Shown: piece by piece, positions 1 to 7,062 of the stretch
Layout of the letters: each line of letters opens with the position of its first letter
Position numbering within the stretch: the first letter of the stretch is position 1
Assembly: GCA_014384665.1 (NCBI GenBank)
Contig: JACNFI010000002.1
Location: forward strand, 1 to 8,680
Reading direction: 5' to 3'
Source: Candidatus Cloacimonadota bacterium
GTDB taxonomy: Bacteria > Cloacimonadota > Cloacimonadia > JGIOTU-2
DNA length: 8,680 bases
Made by a program: the position numbers and the translations under genes
Notes under the pieces: generated by a model
What the model was told of the DNA's origin: nothing
Database searches by the model: none
What the model saw: the letters and a program-made list of their open reading frames with translations, nothing else

Positions 1-551
1 ATACCACAGATTCTGATACCTTAATTACTATCTCTATAATTGATAAAAATGGCGGATCTTCGAGGATACTTATCAGCAACACCCCCTCACCTAAGCTTGC
101 ACAGGTTTATTATTATCCTCGGTTTAATATAAATGGAGATAAAATTTATTATATATTTTTTAGCGAGTTAGAAGGTTTGTATTCTATTAATACTGATGGA
201 ACAGATAACTCTCTTCTTTTTGAAGGATCTGTATATACAGATATTCTTTCTATGTCGAATGATTGGAGTAAACTCGTTTTTTCTGCTGAATCTCATATTT
301 ATATTCTAAACACTAAGGATAATGGAATAGTAGATTTAGGTATTGGTCGTGGGCCAAACATATCAAGCGATGGCTCAAAGGTAGTATTTAAGGGCGTTAA
401 GATAATGAACAGTGATGGCTCGGGGCGAATGAGTCTTGAATATGGTTGGGAACCTCGTTTCTCTCACAACAAATATAATGGACACTACAAAGTCGTCTAT
501 ACAGGCGAAAGGCAAATTATTAAAGATTCAAATAAAGGAATTGTTTTTTAA
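1..551 (+). CDS. TolB/PD40-like beta-propeller protein, C-terminal part (5' end outside window)
   Basis: The reading frame is open from base 3 to the TAA at 549-551, so this is the 3' portion of a gene that begins upstream; the TTG at 177 and other internal codons are not starts. The product has PD40-type blade motifs (a short beta strand, then a D-G turn and a hydrophobic strand), seen as FNINGDKIYY, ISSDGSKVVF and turn segments such as SINTDGT and KIMNSDGSG. It aligns without gaps to the last 124 residues of the propeller lipoprotein at 800-1777, with 82 identities by my hand count (about 66%), and the similarity continues to the window edge with one codon of length difference. Both end in KGIVF. 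I infer a cell-envelope propeller, presumably a lipoprotein like its paralog, but its N-terminus is not visible. Substrate or partner is unknown. It lies 22 nt upstream of the next gene, in an apparent operon. Confidence 0.85.
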   Translation, partial: TTDSDTLITISIIDKNGGSSRILISNTPSPKLAQVYYYPRFNINGDKIYYIFFSELEGLYSINTDGTDNSLLFEGSVYTDILSMSNDWSKLVFSAESHIYILNTKDNGIVDLGIGRGPNISSDGSKVVFKGVKIMNSDGSGRMSLEYGWEPRFSHNKYNGHYKVVYTGERQIIKDSNKGIVF

Positions 552-562
552 CAAAGAAAAAA

Positions 563-567
563 AGGAG
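563..567 (+). promoter_or_regulatory. Shine-Dalgarno site that fixes the 574 start
   Basis: AGGAG lies 6 nt before ATG 574. The block AAAGGAGATAATCATGAAAA is the same as that before the giant gene at 1828 (SD 1817-1821, the same 6-nt spacing). This shows that translation starts at 574 rather than at the in-frame ATG at 436, which lies inside the preceding gene, and that the two initiation regions share ancestry. Confidence 0.85.
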
Positions 568-573
568 ATAATC

Positions 574-786
574 ATGAAAAAAATTCTATTTTACAGTATC
601 CTACTTATTGCAGTATTCTTTACTGCACATCTGTACGGACAAATAGGTACCATAATACCCGAAAACCGTTTACCCATTGAAGTCGACGGAACATTATCAT
701 GGACTCTCGCTAGTTATGATGGGGATATTCCCGAACTTGCTACAACGATTATATTACCAAATAAATTAAGAAATAAAACATTTTAA
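574..786 (+). CDS. Short secreted protein: leader-only paralog of the giant beta-helix protein (probable truncated remnant)
   Basis: This encodes 70 residues. Residues 1-22 are a classic signal peptide (MKK, hydrophobic core, probable cleavage near LYG/Q). The mature part contains IIPENRLP, a DGT-LSWTLA stretch and DGDIP. Residues 1-53 match the N-terminus of the 1692-residue protein at 1828 at 36 of 53 positions by hand count, with one codon gap. Similarity stops near residue 58 (about base 750), and a short unrelated tail, LPNKLRNKTF, leads to the stop. In the full-length paralog this segment is the lead-in to the pectate-lyase-like beta-helix, so no catalytic or binding domain remains here. 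The gene keeps a strong ribosome site and an open frame. It is either the relic of a duplicated gene whose body was deleted or a retained small exported peptide; I favour the relic. It sits 22 nt after one propeller gene and 13 nt before the next. Confidence 0.7.
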   Translation: MKKILFYSILLIAVFFTAHLYGQIGTIIPENRLPIEVDGTLSWTLASYDGDIPELATTIILPNKLRNKTF

Positions 787-799
787 ATAGGAGGATGTT

Positions 800-1777
800 A
801 TGAAAAATATAATATTAATTATTACATTGTTATTTATCTTATCTTGCTGTACCATTACACAGGAAGAACCTGAATGGGTAGATGCCATATTTATTATGGA
901 TGATGATGGTTGTAATGTAACATATCTGATTGATGATTGTCCCCGAAATGTACAATTTACACCTGATGATTCGAAAATAATAATAAATAGAGGACAAGGT
1001 GGAATTTGGTCAATTAATACTGATGGCACAGAAGAAAAAGCTATAATGGACTCTTTATGGGTAGATTCTGCATTACCTTCTTTTTCTCCTGACAGCACAA
1101 TAATTACATTTGCAGCTGGTGATATTTATACTATGAATATTGATGGAACAAACATACAGAATATTACAAATACACCTGATGTAAGAGACAGATACCCTCA
1201 TTTTTCTCCAGATGGAGATTCTATTGTTTATACCACAGATTCAGATAGTGAAACCACAATCTCTATAATGTATAAAAATGGAGAAAATAACAGAAAGATT
1301 ATAAGTACTTCCACTGAACCTTATCCGTGTTATTATTATTATCCACGATTTAATATAAGTGGAGATAAAATTTATTATAAATATCTTGGAGAACAAAGAG
1401 GTTTGTACTCTATTAATACTGATGGTACTGATAATAACTATATTTTGGGAGGTTATCCTGAACTATATCCTATTTCTATGTCTGATGATGGTAGTAAACT
1501 TGTCTTTTCTACAGATTCTCATATTTATATACTGAATACTGATGATTCTGGAATAATGGATTTAGGTGTTGGCGGAGGTGCAACAATATCGAGTGATGGC
1601 TCCAAGATAGTATTTGGTTGTATTAAAATAATGAATAGTGATGGTTCCGGGGTAACCAAGCTTGAATACGGTTGGGGACCTCGTTTCTCTAATAGCAAAT
1701 ATAAAGATCATTATAAAATTGTTTATGGAGGTCTTAGGCAGATTAATAAAAAAGGAAGCAAAGGAATAGTATTTTAA
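800..1777 (+). CDS. TolB/PD40-like beta-propeller lipoprotein
   Basis: The product has 325 residues. The start ATG is preceded by AGGAGG at 789-794 with a 5-nt gap. Residues 1-15 form a short hydrophobic signal ending ILS-C16, a plausible though not perfect lipobox, so the protein is probably lipid-anchored at Cys16 or Cys17. The rest is a chain of PD40/WD40-like blades with motifs near residues 53-62 (FTPDDSKIII), 95-104 (FSPDSTIITF), 135-144 (FSPDGDSIVY), 184-193 (FNISGDKIYY), 227-236 (MSDDGSKLVF) and 263-272 (ISSDGSKIVF), with a degenerate seventh near 296-309. DG turns such as SINTDGT, TMNIDGT and IMNSDGSG lie between them. Such propellers (TolB C-terminal domain, DPP IV N-terminal-like) usually act as protein-interaction platforms or sensors; no enzymatic residues are evident. 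The paralog at 1-551 and the repeated adjacency to a secreted beta-helix leader suggest that the two proteins work together. Family call is firm, function unknown. Confidence 0.88.
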   Translation: MKNIILIITLLFILSCCTITQEEPEWVDAIFIMDDDGCNVTYLIDDCPRNVQFTPDDSKIIINRGQGGIWSINTDGTEEKAIMDSLWVDSALPSFSPDSTIITFAAGDIYTMNIDGTNIQNITNTPDVRDRYPHFSPDGDSIVYTTDSDSETTISIMYKNGENNRKIISTSTEPYPCYYYYPRFNISGDKIYYKYLGEQRGLYSINTDGTDNNYILGGYPELYPISMSDDGSKLVFSTDSHIYILNTDDSGIMDLGVGGGATISSDGSKIVFGCIKIMNSDGSGVTKLEYGWGPRFSNSKYKDHYKIVYGGLRQINKKGSKGIVF

Positions 1778-1798
1778 AAAAGTACTGTTTTAACAGGA

Positions 1799-1814
1799 TC
1801 CCGATAAATCGGGA
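1799..1814. repeat. Perfect short palindrome in the spacer before the giant gene
   Basis: TCCCGAT-AA-ATCGGGA is a perfect 7-bp inverted repeat with a 2-nt centre, ending 2 nt before the Shine-Dalgarno AGGAG (1817-1821). Just upstream, CTGTTTTAACAG (about 1784-1795) is another small dyad. No T-run follows, so it is not a typical terminator. The paralogous spacer at 552-573 is 28 nt shorter and lacks both dyads. It could be an mRNA hairpin that modulates translation or processing, or an inserted short dispersed palindrome; the sequence does not decide between these. Confidence 0.7.
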
Positions 1815-1827
1815 AAAGGAGATAATC

Positions 1828-4800
1828 ATGAAAAAGAATTTATCTTACATTATTATAATATTAGCAGTATTATTTACCACGAATCTATATGGTCAGATAG
1901 GTAATATAATACCCGATAGCCGATTACCTTATGAAGATGATGGAACTACATTATCATGGACACTTGCCGGTTATGAAGGTAATATCCCTTATGCAGAAGA
2001 AACCATTGATGTAACTCAACCTCCATATAATGCAGCAGGAGATGGTGTTACTGACGACACAGATGCAATCAGACTTGCTATTGCTGCTACAGACACTTCA
2101 ATAATTTCTGAAATTCTGTTTCCAGAAGGTACTTATTTAATTAAAGCAATGTTTCCTGAAGAAGGAGCTGCTTTATATCTGCCAAAAAATATCATTCTAA
2201 AAGGAGCAGGTTCAGATTCAACGAAATTAAAATTTCTCATAGGTGGAGATGGGCATGACCCTGCGACTAATTATATACCCCATTGTATAAAAATTAGCGG
2301 AACTTCATCTAATAAGATAGAGAATGTAGGTATTGAAGATTTGACAATAAAAAGATATAATGAGGTACTCAATACACAAATATATTTATGGTTCACGGAT
2401 AATACATTTACTGACAAAGTAAAAGGGAGTAATATTGTTATTAGTAATGCAGAGAACTGCTGGGTAATAGGGGTCGAAAGTGATAACCCACTGAAACATC
2501 ATATTAGTATTAGTAATAGTAATAATATTGAAGTAACAGGCTGTTATATCCACGATCCTCAATTTACTTGCGGTATGGGTTATGGATATGGGATTTGTGT
2601 AAGTAATTCCAGTTACAGTCTTGTTGAGAATAATATTTTCAGCAAATGCAGACATTCAATGATATTAGCAGCTGAAGCTGATAGTAATGTGTTTGGCTAT
2701 AATTATTCAAGAGAGCCCAGACAGACAGACTGGCCAACTTTAACTTGTAAGGACTTTACTGGTGACATATGTCTTCATGGAAATTCCAGCACCAACGAAC
2801 CCCCAGGATACACAGAGGACAGACCTAAAGATAACCTATTCGAGGGGAATATTGTTTGGCAAATAAAAGTAGATCACATTTTTGGCACTAATGGAAAGTA
2901 TAATACTTTTTTCCGTAATAGGGGTGGAAAATACGGAATATGGCTTGATTATGGGGGGTCAGATGGGAGGAATCATCATCAGACTGTGGTAAATAACCAT
3001 GTAAAGTGTTACAATTGGTTATATTGCATATTGGGCTATCCAAGAAAATTTGAACCTGATCATTATTTTGAAAAAAATACTATCGTAAAAAAAGTAAACT
3101 TTTGGGGTACAGCTTATACAAGAACATGGTCAGATAAGAAAGTAGACACAGTATATCCAAGTTCATGGAATGATGATATTTCTTATTATTATGAAGAACA
3201 GCCAGAGTTTATGTGTTTTTGTGAATGGCCTATGCATCCAAAAAATGATACCAATGAAGCGAATAGGCGTTGGGGTCTTGGAGGAAAACTAACGTGGGGA
3301 AGGAATGATATATATGAGTTTACTACCGAAACGTGGAGTGGAGTTATTCAACTTGGTGGTCCTGGCTCTGGTAGTGATGTAGTAATTCCGGCTGGTCATT
3401 GTGTGATAATTTCTCCTGGTTCTACAGTAGAAATTTATCCATTTGATAAATTAATTGTTAAAGGATGTTTAGTCGCAGAAGGAACTGAAAATGATTCTAT
3501 ATTGTTTACTGTACAAGATTATTATCCAGGCATGAATACAAATTGTTATGGAATCTCTTTCGAAATGACTGTAAATCCGGGAGCTTCAATTCTAAAACAT
3601 TGTAAATTTGAACATTTCAGGTCTTATGAATGTCCTTATGACATTGATGAATTCACACCAAATACACATGGTGGTGCAATATATGTAGAAAATTACGATA
3701 ACCTTACAATTGATAGTTGTTCATTTATACATAATACAGCTTATGTTGGTGGTGCAATTTGTTTAAAAAATTCAAATATTACGATTGAGAACTCAGAATT
3801 TAGGGATAATTTTGGAGATTGTGGTGGTGCAATTATGTCATCATCTTCAAGTCCGATTATTATAAATAATATCATAGATAATAATCGTTGCGTAGGTGGA
3901 AAGGACCTATTAATCCAAGCGGGAGGGGGGATTTACCTTGATGGTTCCGATAGTGATAAAATATATTTAACAAATAATGTAATAAGCAACAATATAGCTT
4001 GTAATGCCGGTGGTATTGCAATTTGTAATTGTAATGATAAAGTGGTTTGTATGAATAATACAATTACAAATAACGATGTTGATTATGGAGGAGGTGGAAT
4101 ATGGATTAATACTTCCAATGACATTTTCATCAACAATATTTTCTGGGACAATACTGCACCTCAGATAAGTGTATCTAGTCCAGATTCAGCAACTATGTCC
4201 TTCTATAATTGTGATATCCAGGGTGGGATTGATGGAATCGATTTTGCGTGGGTAAATTTCGAGGGAGAAGCAGTCAATATTATTGATGCTGATCCCAATT
4301 TTATTGGTTCTGGAGATCATCCTTATGCAATAACCTGGAATACCGAATGTTATAATAATGGTCGAACACCAGATAATCCTGCTGATAGTTTATTAGAATA
4401 TCTCCTTCCAACAAAAGATCCTTCTGGAAATCCTAGAATAGCACTTGACATAATAGATATTGGAGCATATGAGGCGTACGAGCCTGGAATATATGTTGAA
4501 GACGATGAACTTGGCTTTGGAGATGTTAGTATCGAGAATATAGAACTGCAAACCTTTGAAATTCAGCATAACGAATCTGCATCTGTGATATTATATGTAG
4601 ATTCAATTAAAGTGAGAACATACATTTATATAGATTCAACTAAAACCGATGTGGGTGGTTTCACAGTTGAAGATAACGCTTTTGTATTAGTTCCAGGCGA
4701 TTGTTTCTCGCGAGATATAACTTTCAATCCTGAATTAGTTTTTGAAGATTATTATGGTGAAATTGTTATATATAGTTCAGACCCATATTTCCCTGAAGTT

Positions 4801-6906
4801 ACCATAAATCTTACAGGACGAGGAATACCGTCGGAATATCAAGAAGTTTTCGGTGAGATTAACAGTGATGAAACATGGAATGGTTATATTGAACTTACAG
4901 GTGATGTAACCATTTCCAACGGAGCAACGCTAACTATTGCTGAAAATTCAGAAGTCTATAATGTTGAAGGATGTACTTTAACATTAGAGGATGGTACTAT
5001 TAACATGGCCGGAGCAAATTTATATCTAAAAAATTATTCTGAATTTGACATATATGGTATTATTACACTATCTGGAGGTAGTTTAATTGAAGTTACCTCT
5101 GGTTCTGAATTCAGATTAGAACCAGGCTCTTGTTTATATGGTACAGAACATACAATCTATGTAGACACCTATACAGGAAAGGGATATGATACATGGGTAG
5201 AAATGCATGAAGATGTTCCAAACCATAATGGGAATATAGTAATGATTCCTGGTGATAGGATTGTGGTAAATAGCAATGGAAGGTTTATTGCATATTCTGT
5301 ATATGGAGATGACAGGATAACAATTACTTCTGTAGGAGATAATTATTACTGGGATGGAATAGAAATAACTGATGGATTGAATAGTTATATATATGGTTGT
5401 GATATCTCAAAAATAAATCACATAAAACTAAATAACTCTATGTTTGAACTTGTAAGTTCAACATTTTCAGATTGCAATCAAATTATTGCTCGTAATGAAT
5501 CGGAAATAGAATTATATTGCAATACTTTTGAAAATAATAGAGCATGTCCTATTGTTTTATATGAATCAGATGGAATTATCGCCCAAAATAGCATAATAAA
5601 TAATGAAGGTAATGGAATCTCAATATATTATCCACCATTATATGGATCAGTTTCTGTCAATAGTGATACTATTCAGTATAATAATGGTAGAGGTGTAGAT
5701 TTATACAATGTACCTGCTATGTTTACACATAATGAGATAAGCTACAATGGTAATCCTGATAATCATAACTCTGCCAGGTCAATTGGGTTTTTTGCTTCCG
5801 GGAATAGTGGTGGTGCAAATATGGGAGGTAATACGATTGAAAATAATTATGGCATAGAAATCCTTGCTACTCGTGATGCTTTTCCAAATCTAACGTTTGA
5901 ATTAAATTGTTTTGGTGCAAACATAATATATGATGAATATGATCCTGATGGCTATATTTATTTTGATCAATTCCTTCTTGCGTGTGGTGGATATGACGGT
6001 AATCCAATCGATGTCCGTGGTAATGATTTCCCGAATATTAATGACGATGACTTTGAAGATAGATTTTTACCATTCTATAATGCTTATATCTTTGATGGTG
6101 AAAAACCACCTGAAAAAGTTATTTATGAGGAAGGGATTGCACAAATTGCAGATTCACTTTATGAATCTGCTAAAATAAAAATGAGAGAAATTGTAGATAT
6201 TTATCCTGAGACAGAAACAGCTAAAAATGCTTTGCAATGGCTTATGTACCTGGAAAAGTTCAGTGGACAGGATTACGCAACACTAAGGTCTTACATTGAA
6301 AATATTGATAGTGAATTATATTCCCATCTTGAGAGAACAAAATACAATACTATAACTTCAACTTATATGGCAGAAAAAGATTATTATACTGCTATTACAA
6401 GACTGGAAGATGTTCTTGCTAATCCACCATCTTTTGCAGATTCTATCTTTGCGTATATTGACGAAGGTTATTGTTATCTCAAACTTGACGAAGAAGGAAG
6501 TAAATCTTTACCCGTGGAGTGTTGTTTTAAACCTAAATGTTTTGAGGAATTTTCTTACGTGTCTCAAAATTTGTTAGATAATGCCTTATCTGCCTCCAAA
6601 CCTTCTGTGACTAATCCACAAATTGAATTTGAATTACATCAAAATTATCCGAACCCTGTATCACATTCCACAACATTCTCTTTCCTAATTCCAGCAAATA
6701 CCAAAAACGCTGAACTCAAAATTTACAATGTAAAGGGACAATTGGTTAAGACTTTTATTCCGGAAAGCAACGAAAAAGGAATTACTGATAATATTAAGTG
6801 GGACTGCAAAGATGAGAATGGAAGAACCTTATGTAACGGTATCTATCTCTATAAACTAACTGCCGATAAGAAAGAAATCGTTAAAAAAATGGTTCTTTTG
6901 AGATAA
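1828..6906 (+). CDS. Giant secreted multi-domain beta-helix protein with Por/type IX-like C-terminal sorting domain
   Basis: The product has 1692 residues; ATG 1828 has AGGAG 6 nt upstream. Reading along it: signal peptide 1-22 (cleavage near LYG/Q); a pectate-lyase-superfamily N-terminal region at about 57-130, with AAGDGVTDDTDAIRLAI, FPEGTYLI and an ILKGAGS turn; parallel beta-helix coils to about 430; a cap or linker at about 500-560 (TWSGVIQL...VIPAGHCVIISPGSTV); a second beta-helix at about 570-775 with GGAI/GGGI coil repeats resembling polymorphic outer-membrane-protein repeats; a segment ending DIGAYE (about 775-883) like choice-of-anchor Q tails; an ASH/HYDIN-like Ig module at about 888-1000; a second TWNGYIEL...TISNGATLTI linker (1017-1100); a third beta-helix at about 1110-1365; an alpha-helical TPR-like stretch at about 1430-1555; and a C-terminal sorting/FlgD-Ig-like module at 1600-1692 (QNYPNP, LKIYNVKGQLV, GIYLYKL, KKMVLLR). 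It is probably exported by the Sec pathway and then attached to or released from the surface. A carbohydrate target is plausible from the fold, but I see no assignable catalytic site. It contains about 40 cysteines. Confidence 0.9.
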   Translation: MKKNLSYIIIILAVLFTTNLYGQIGNIIPDSRLPYEDDGTTLSWTLAGYEGNIPYAEETIDVTQPPYNAAGDGVTDDTDAIRLAIAATDTSIISEILFPEGTYLIKAMFPEEGAALYLPKNIILKGAGSDSTKLKFLIGGDGHDPATNYIPHCIKISGTSSNKIENVGIEDLTIKRYNEVLNTQIYLWFTDNTFTDKVKGSNIVISNAENCWVIGVESDNPLKHHISISNSNNIEVTGCYIHDPQFTCGMGYGYGICVSNSSYSLVENNIFSKCRHSMILAAEADSNVFGYNYSREPRQTDWPTLTCKDFTGDICLHGNSSTNEPPGYTEDRPKDNLFEGNIVWQIKVDHIFGTNGKYNTFFRNRGGKYGIWLDYGGSDGRNHHQTVVNNHVKCYNWLYCILGYPRKFEPDHYFEKNTIVKKVNFWGTAYTRTWSDKKVDTVYPSSWNDDISYYYEEQPEFMCFCEWPMHPKNDTNEANRRWGLGGKLTWGRNDIYEFTTETWSGVIQLGGPGSGSDVVIPAGHCVIISPGSTVEIYPFDKLIVKGCLVAEGTENDSILFTVQDYYPGMNTNCYGISFEMTVNPGASILKHCKFEHFRSYECPYDIDEFTPNTHGGAIYVENYDNLTIDSCSFIHNTAYVGGAICLKNSNITIENSEFRDNFGDCGGAIMSSSSSPIIINNIIDNNRCVGGKDLLIQAGGGIYLDGSDSDKIYLTNNVISNNIACNAGGIAICNCNDKVVCMNNTITNNDVDYGGGGIWINTSNDIFINNIFWDNTAPQISVSSPDSATMSFYNCDIQGGIDGIDFAWVNFEGEAVNIIDADPNFIGSGDHPYAITWNTECYNNGRTPDNPADSLLEYLLPTKDPSGNPRIALDIIDIGAYEAYEPGIYVEDDELGFGDVSIENIELQTFEIQHNESASVILYVDSIKVRTYIYIDSTKTDVGGFTVEDNAFVLVPGDCFSRDITFNPELVFEDYYGEIVIYSSDPYFPEVTINLTGRGIPSEYQEVFGEINSDETWNGYIELTGDVTISNGATLTIAENSEVYNVEGCTLTLEDGTINMAGANLYLKNYSEFDIYGIITLSGGSLIEVTSGSEFRLEPGSCLYGTEHTIYVDTYTGKGYDTWVEMHEDVPNHNGNIVMIPGDRIVVNSNGRFIAYSVYGDDRITITSVGDNYYWDGIEITDGLNSYIYGCDISKINHIKLNNSMFELVSSTFSDCNQIIARNESEIELYCNTFENNRACPIVLYESDGIIAQNSIINNEGNGISIYYPPLYGSVSVNSDTIQYNNGRGVDLYNVPAMFTHNEISYNGNPDNHNSARSIGFFASGNSGGANMGGNTIENNYGIEILATRDAFPNLTFELNCFGANIIYDEYDPDGYIYFDQFLLACGGYDGNPIDVRGNDFPNINDDDFEDRFLPFYNAYIFDGEKPPEKVIYEEGIAQIADSLYESAKIKMREIVDIYPETETAKNALQWLMYLEKFSGQDYATLRSYIENIDSELYSHLERTKYNTITSTYMAEKDYYTAITRLEDVLANPPSFADSIFAYIDEGYCYLKLDEEGSKSLPVECCFKPKCFEEFSYVSQNLLDNALSASKPSVTNPQIEFELHQNYPNPVSHSTTFSFLIPANTKNAELKIYNVKGQLVKTFIPESNEKGITDNIKWDCKDENGRTLCNGIYLYKLTADKKEIVKKMVLLR
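3670..3833 (+). repeat. Exact 11-bp repeats marking beta-helix coils
   Basis: GGTGGTGCAAT occurs exactly at 3670-3680, 3748-3758 and 3823-3833, with periods of 78 and 75 bp (26 and 25 codons). Each copy encodes the Gly-Gly-Ala-Ile turn of one coil of the second beta-helix. Related Gly-Gly turns follow at residues about 699-702, 728-730 and 754-758 with looser spacing (33, 29 and 28 residues). The DNA-level conservation suggests coil duplication within the gene. Confidence 0.75.
6625..6906 (+). other. C-terminal sorting module of the giant protein
   Basis: Residues 1600-1692 of the giant protein form a compact Ig-like domain of the Por secretion/type IX sorting type. It has the entry motif NYPNP (about 1606-1610), a strand with LKIYNVKGQLVKT, a D-x-x-G-x-x-L turn (KDENGRTL), the near-terminal NGIYLYKL and a basic KKMVLLR end. 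In known systems this domain directs cargo through the type IX translocon and is usually removed on the surface. It is the best lineage clue in the window. Confidence 0.85.
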
Positions 6907-6932
6907 TATCAGTAAATCACTTAAATAAAATT

Positions 6933-6962
6933 AGAGACGTACGCTTGTGCGTCTCTTCTTTT
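6933..6962 (+). terminator. Rho-independent terminator after the giant gene
   Basis: AGAGACGTAC-GCTT-GTGCGTCTCT (6933-6956) forms a 10-bp stem with one G-T pair and a 4-nt loop, followed by TTCTTTT (6956-6962). It starts 26 nt after the TAA at 6904-6906. It closes the surface-protein cluster and separates it from the AbiE module. Confidence 0.85.
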
Positions 6963-6996
6963 AGTATCTTCGTAGCAATGGAAACAATAAAAAAAG

Positions 6997-7026
6997 TTGA
7001 CAAAGCTTAAGAGATTTCTCAATTAT
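6997..7026 (+). promoter_or_regulatory. Probable sigma70-type promoter of the abiE pair
   Basis: A perfect TTGACA (6997-7002) is followed after 18 nt by AATTAT (7021-7026, 4 of 6 to TATAAT); the overlapping TATATA at 7024-7029 is further off ideal spacing. The expected transcription start is near 7033, inside the inverted repeat that follows. It lies between the upstream terminator and the antitoxin start codon. Confidence 0.6.
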
Positions 7027-7029
7027 ATA

Positions 7030-7061
7030 CACCAAAGTTAACGTTTTTGTTAACGATGGTG
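7030..7061. promoter_or_regulatory. Long inverted repeat, putative AbiEi operator
   Basis: The arms CACCAAAGTTAAC (7030-7042) and GTTAACGATGGTG (7049-7061) are inverted repeats matching at 11 of 13 positions around a 6-nt centre (GTTTTT). The inner GTTAAC is itself a palindrome, so GTTAACG also occurs as a direct repeat at 7037 and 7049. The dyad begins just after the -10 region and ends one base before ATG 7063. AbiEi antitoxins are known to repress their own operon by binding inverted repeats near the promoter, so this is the natural operator candidate; as RNA it could also form a hairpin over the start region. Confidence 0.65.
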
Positions 7062-7062
7062 C

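Noticed and set aside
177..551. TTG at 177 as the start of a 124-residue gene
   Set aside because: The same frame is open to base 3, and the upstream codons align with the paralogous propeller, so the gene is simply cut by the window edge.
436..573. ATG at 436 as start of the second gene
   Set aside because: It lies in the middle of the propeller coding region in another frame; signal peptide, ribosome site and paralog all place the start at 574.
766..1098. Minus-strand open frame of 110 codons
   Set aside because: It is antisense to the propeller gene, with no ribosome site or recognisable product. Other minus-strand frames at 2386-2655, 3872-4063, 7288-7613 and 7985-8260 were dismissed for the same reason.
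1799..1814. Palindrome before the giant gene as a terminator
   Set aside because: There is no T-run after it, and it directly precedes a ribosome site within an apparent operon.
3670..4110. Tandem repeats as a CRISPR or mobile repeat array
   Set aside because: The periodicity is in codons, varies from 25 to 33 residues and encodes beta-helix turns within one open frame.
5930..6178. Plus-strand open frame of 82 codons inside the giant gene
   Set aside because: It is a shifted-frame shadow of the giant gene with a methionine/isoleucine-rich, unpatterned product.
7037..7055. Direct GTTAACG repeats as an attachment site or CRISPR-like repeat
   Set aside because: There are only two copies 12 bp apart, and both are explained as the palindromic core of the larger inverted repeat at 7030-7061.
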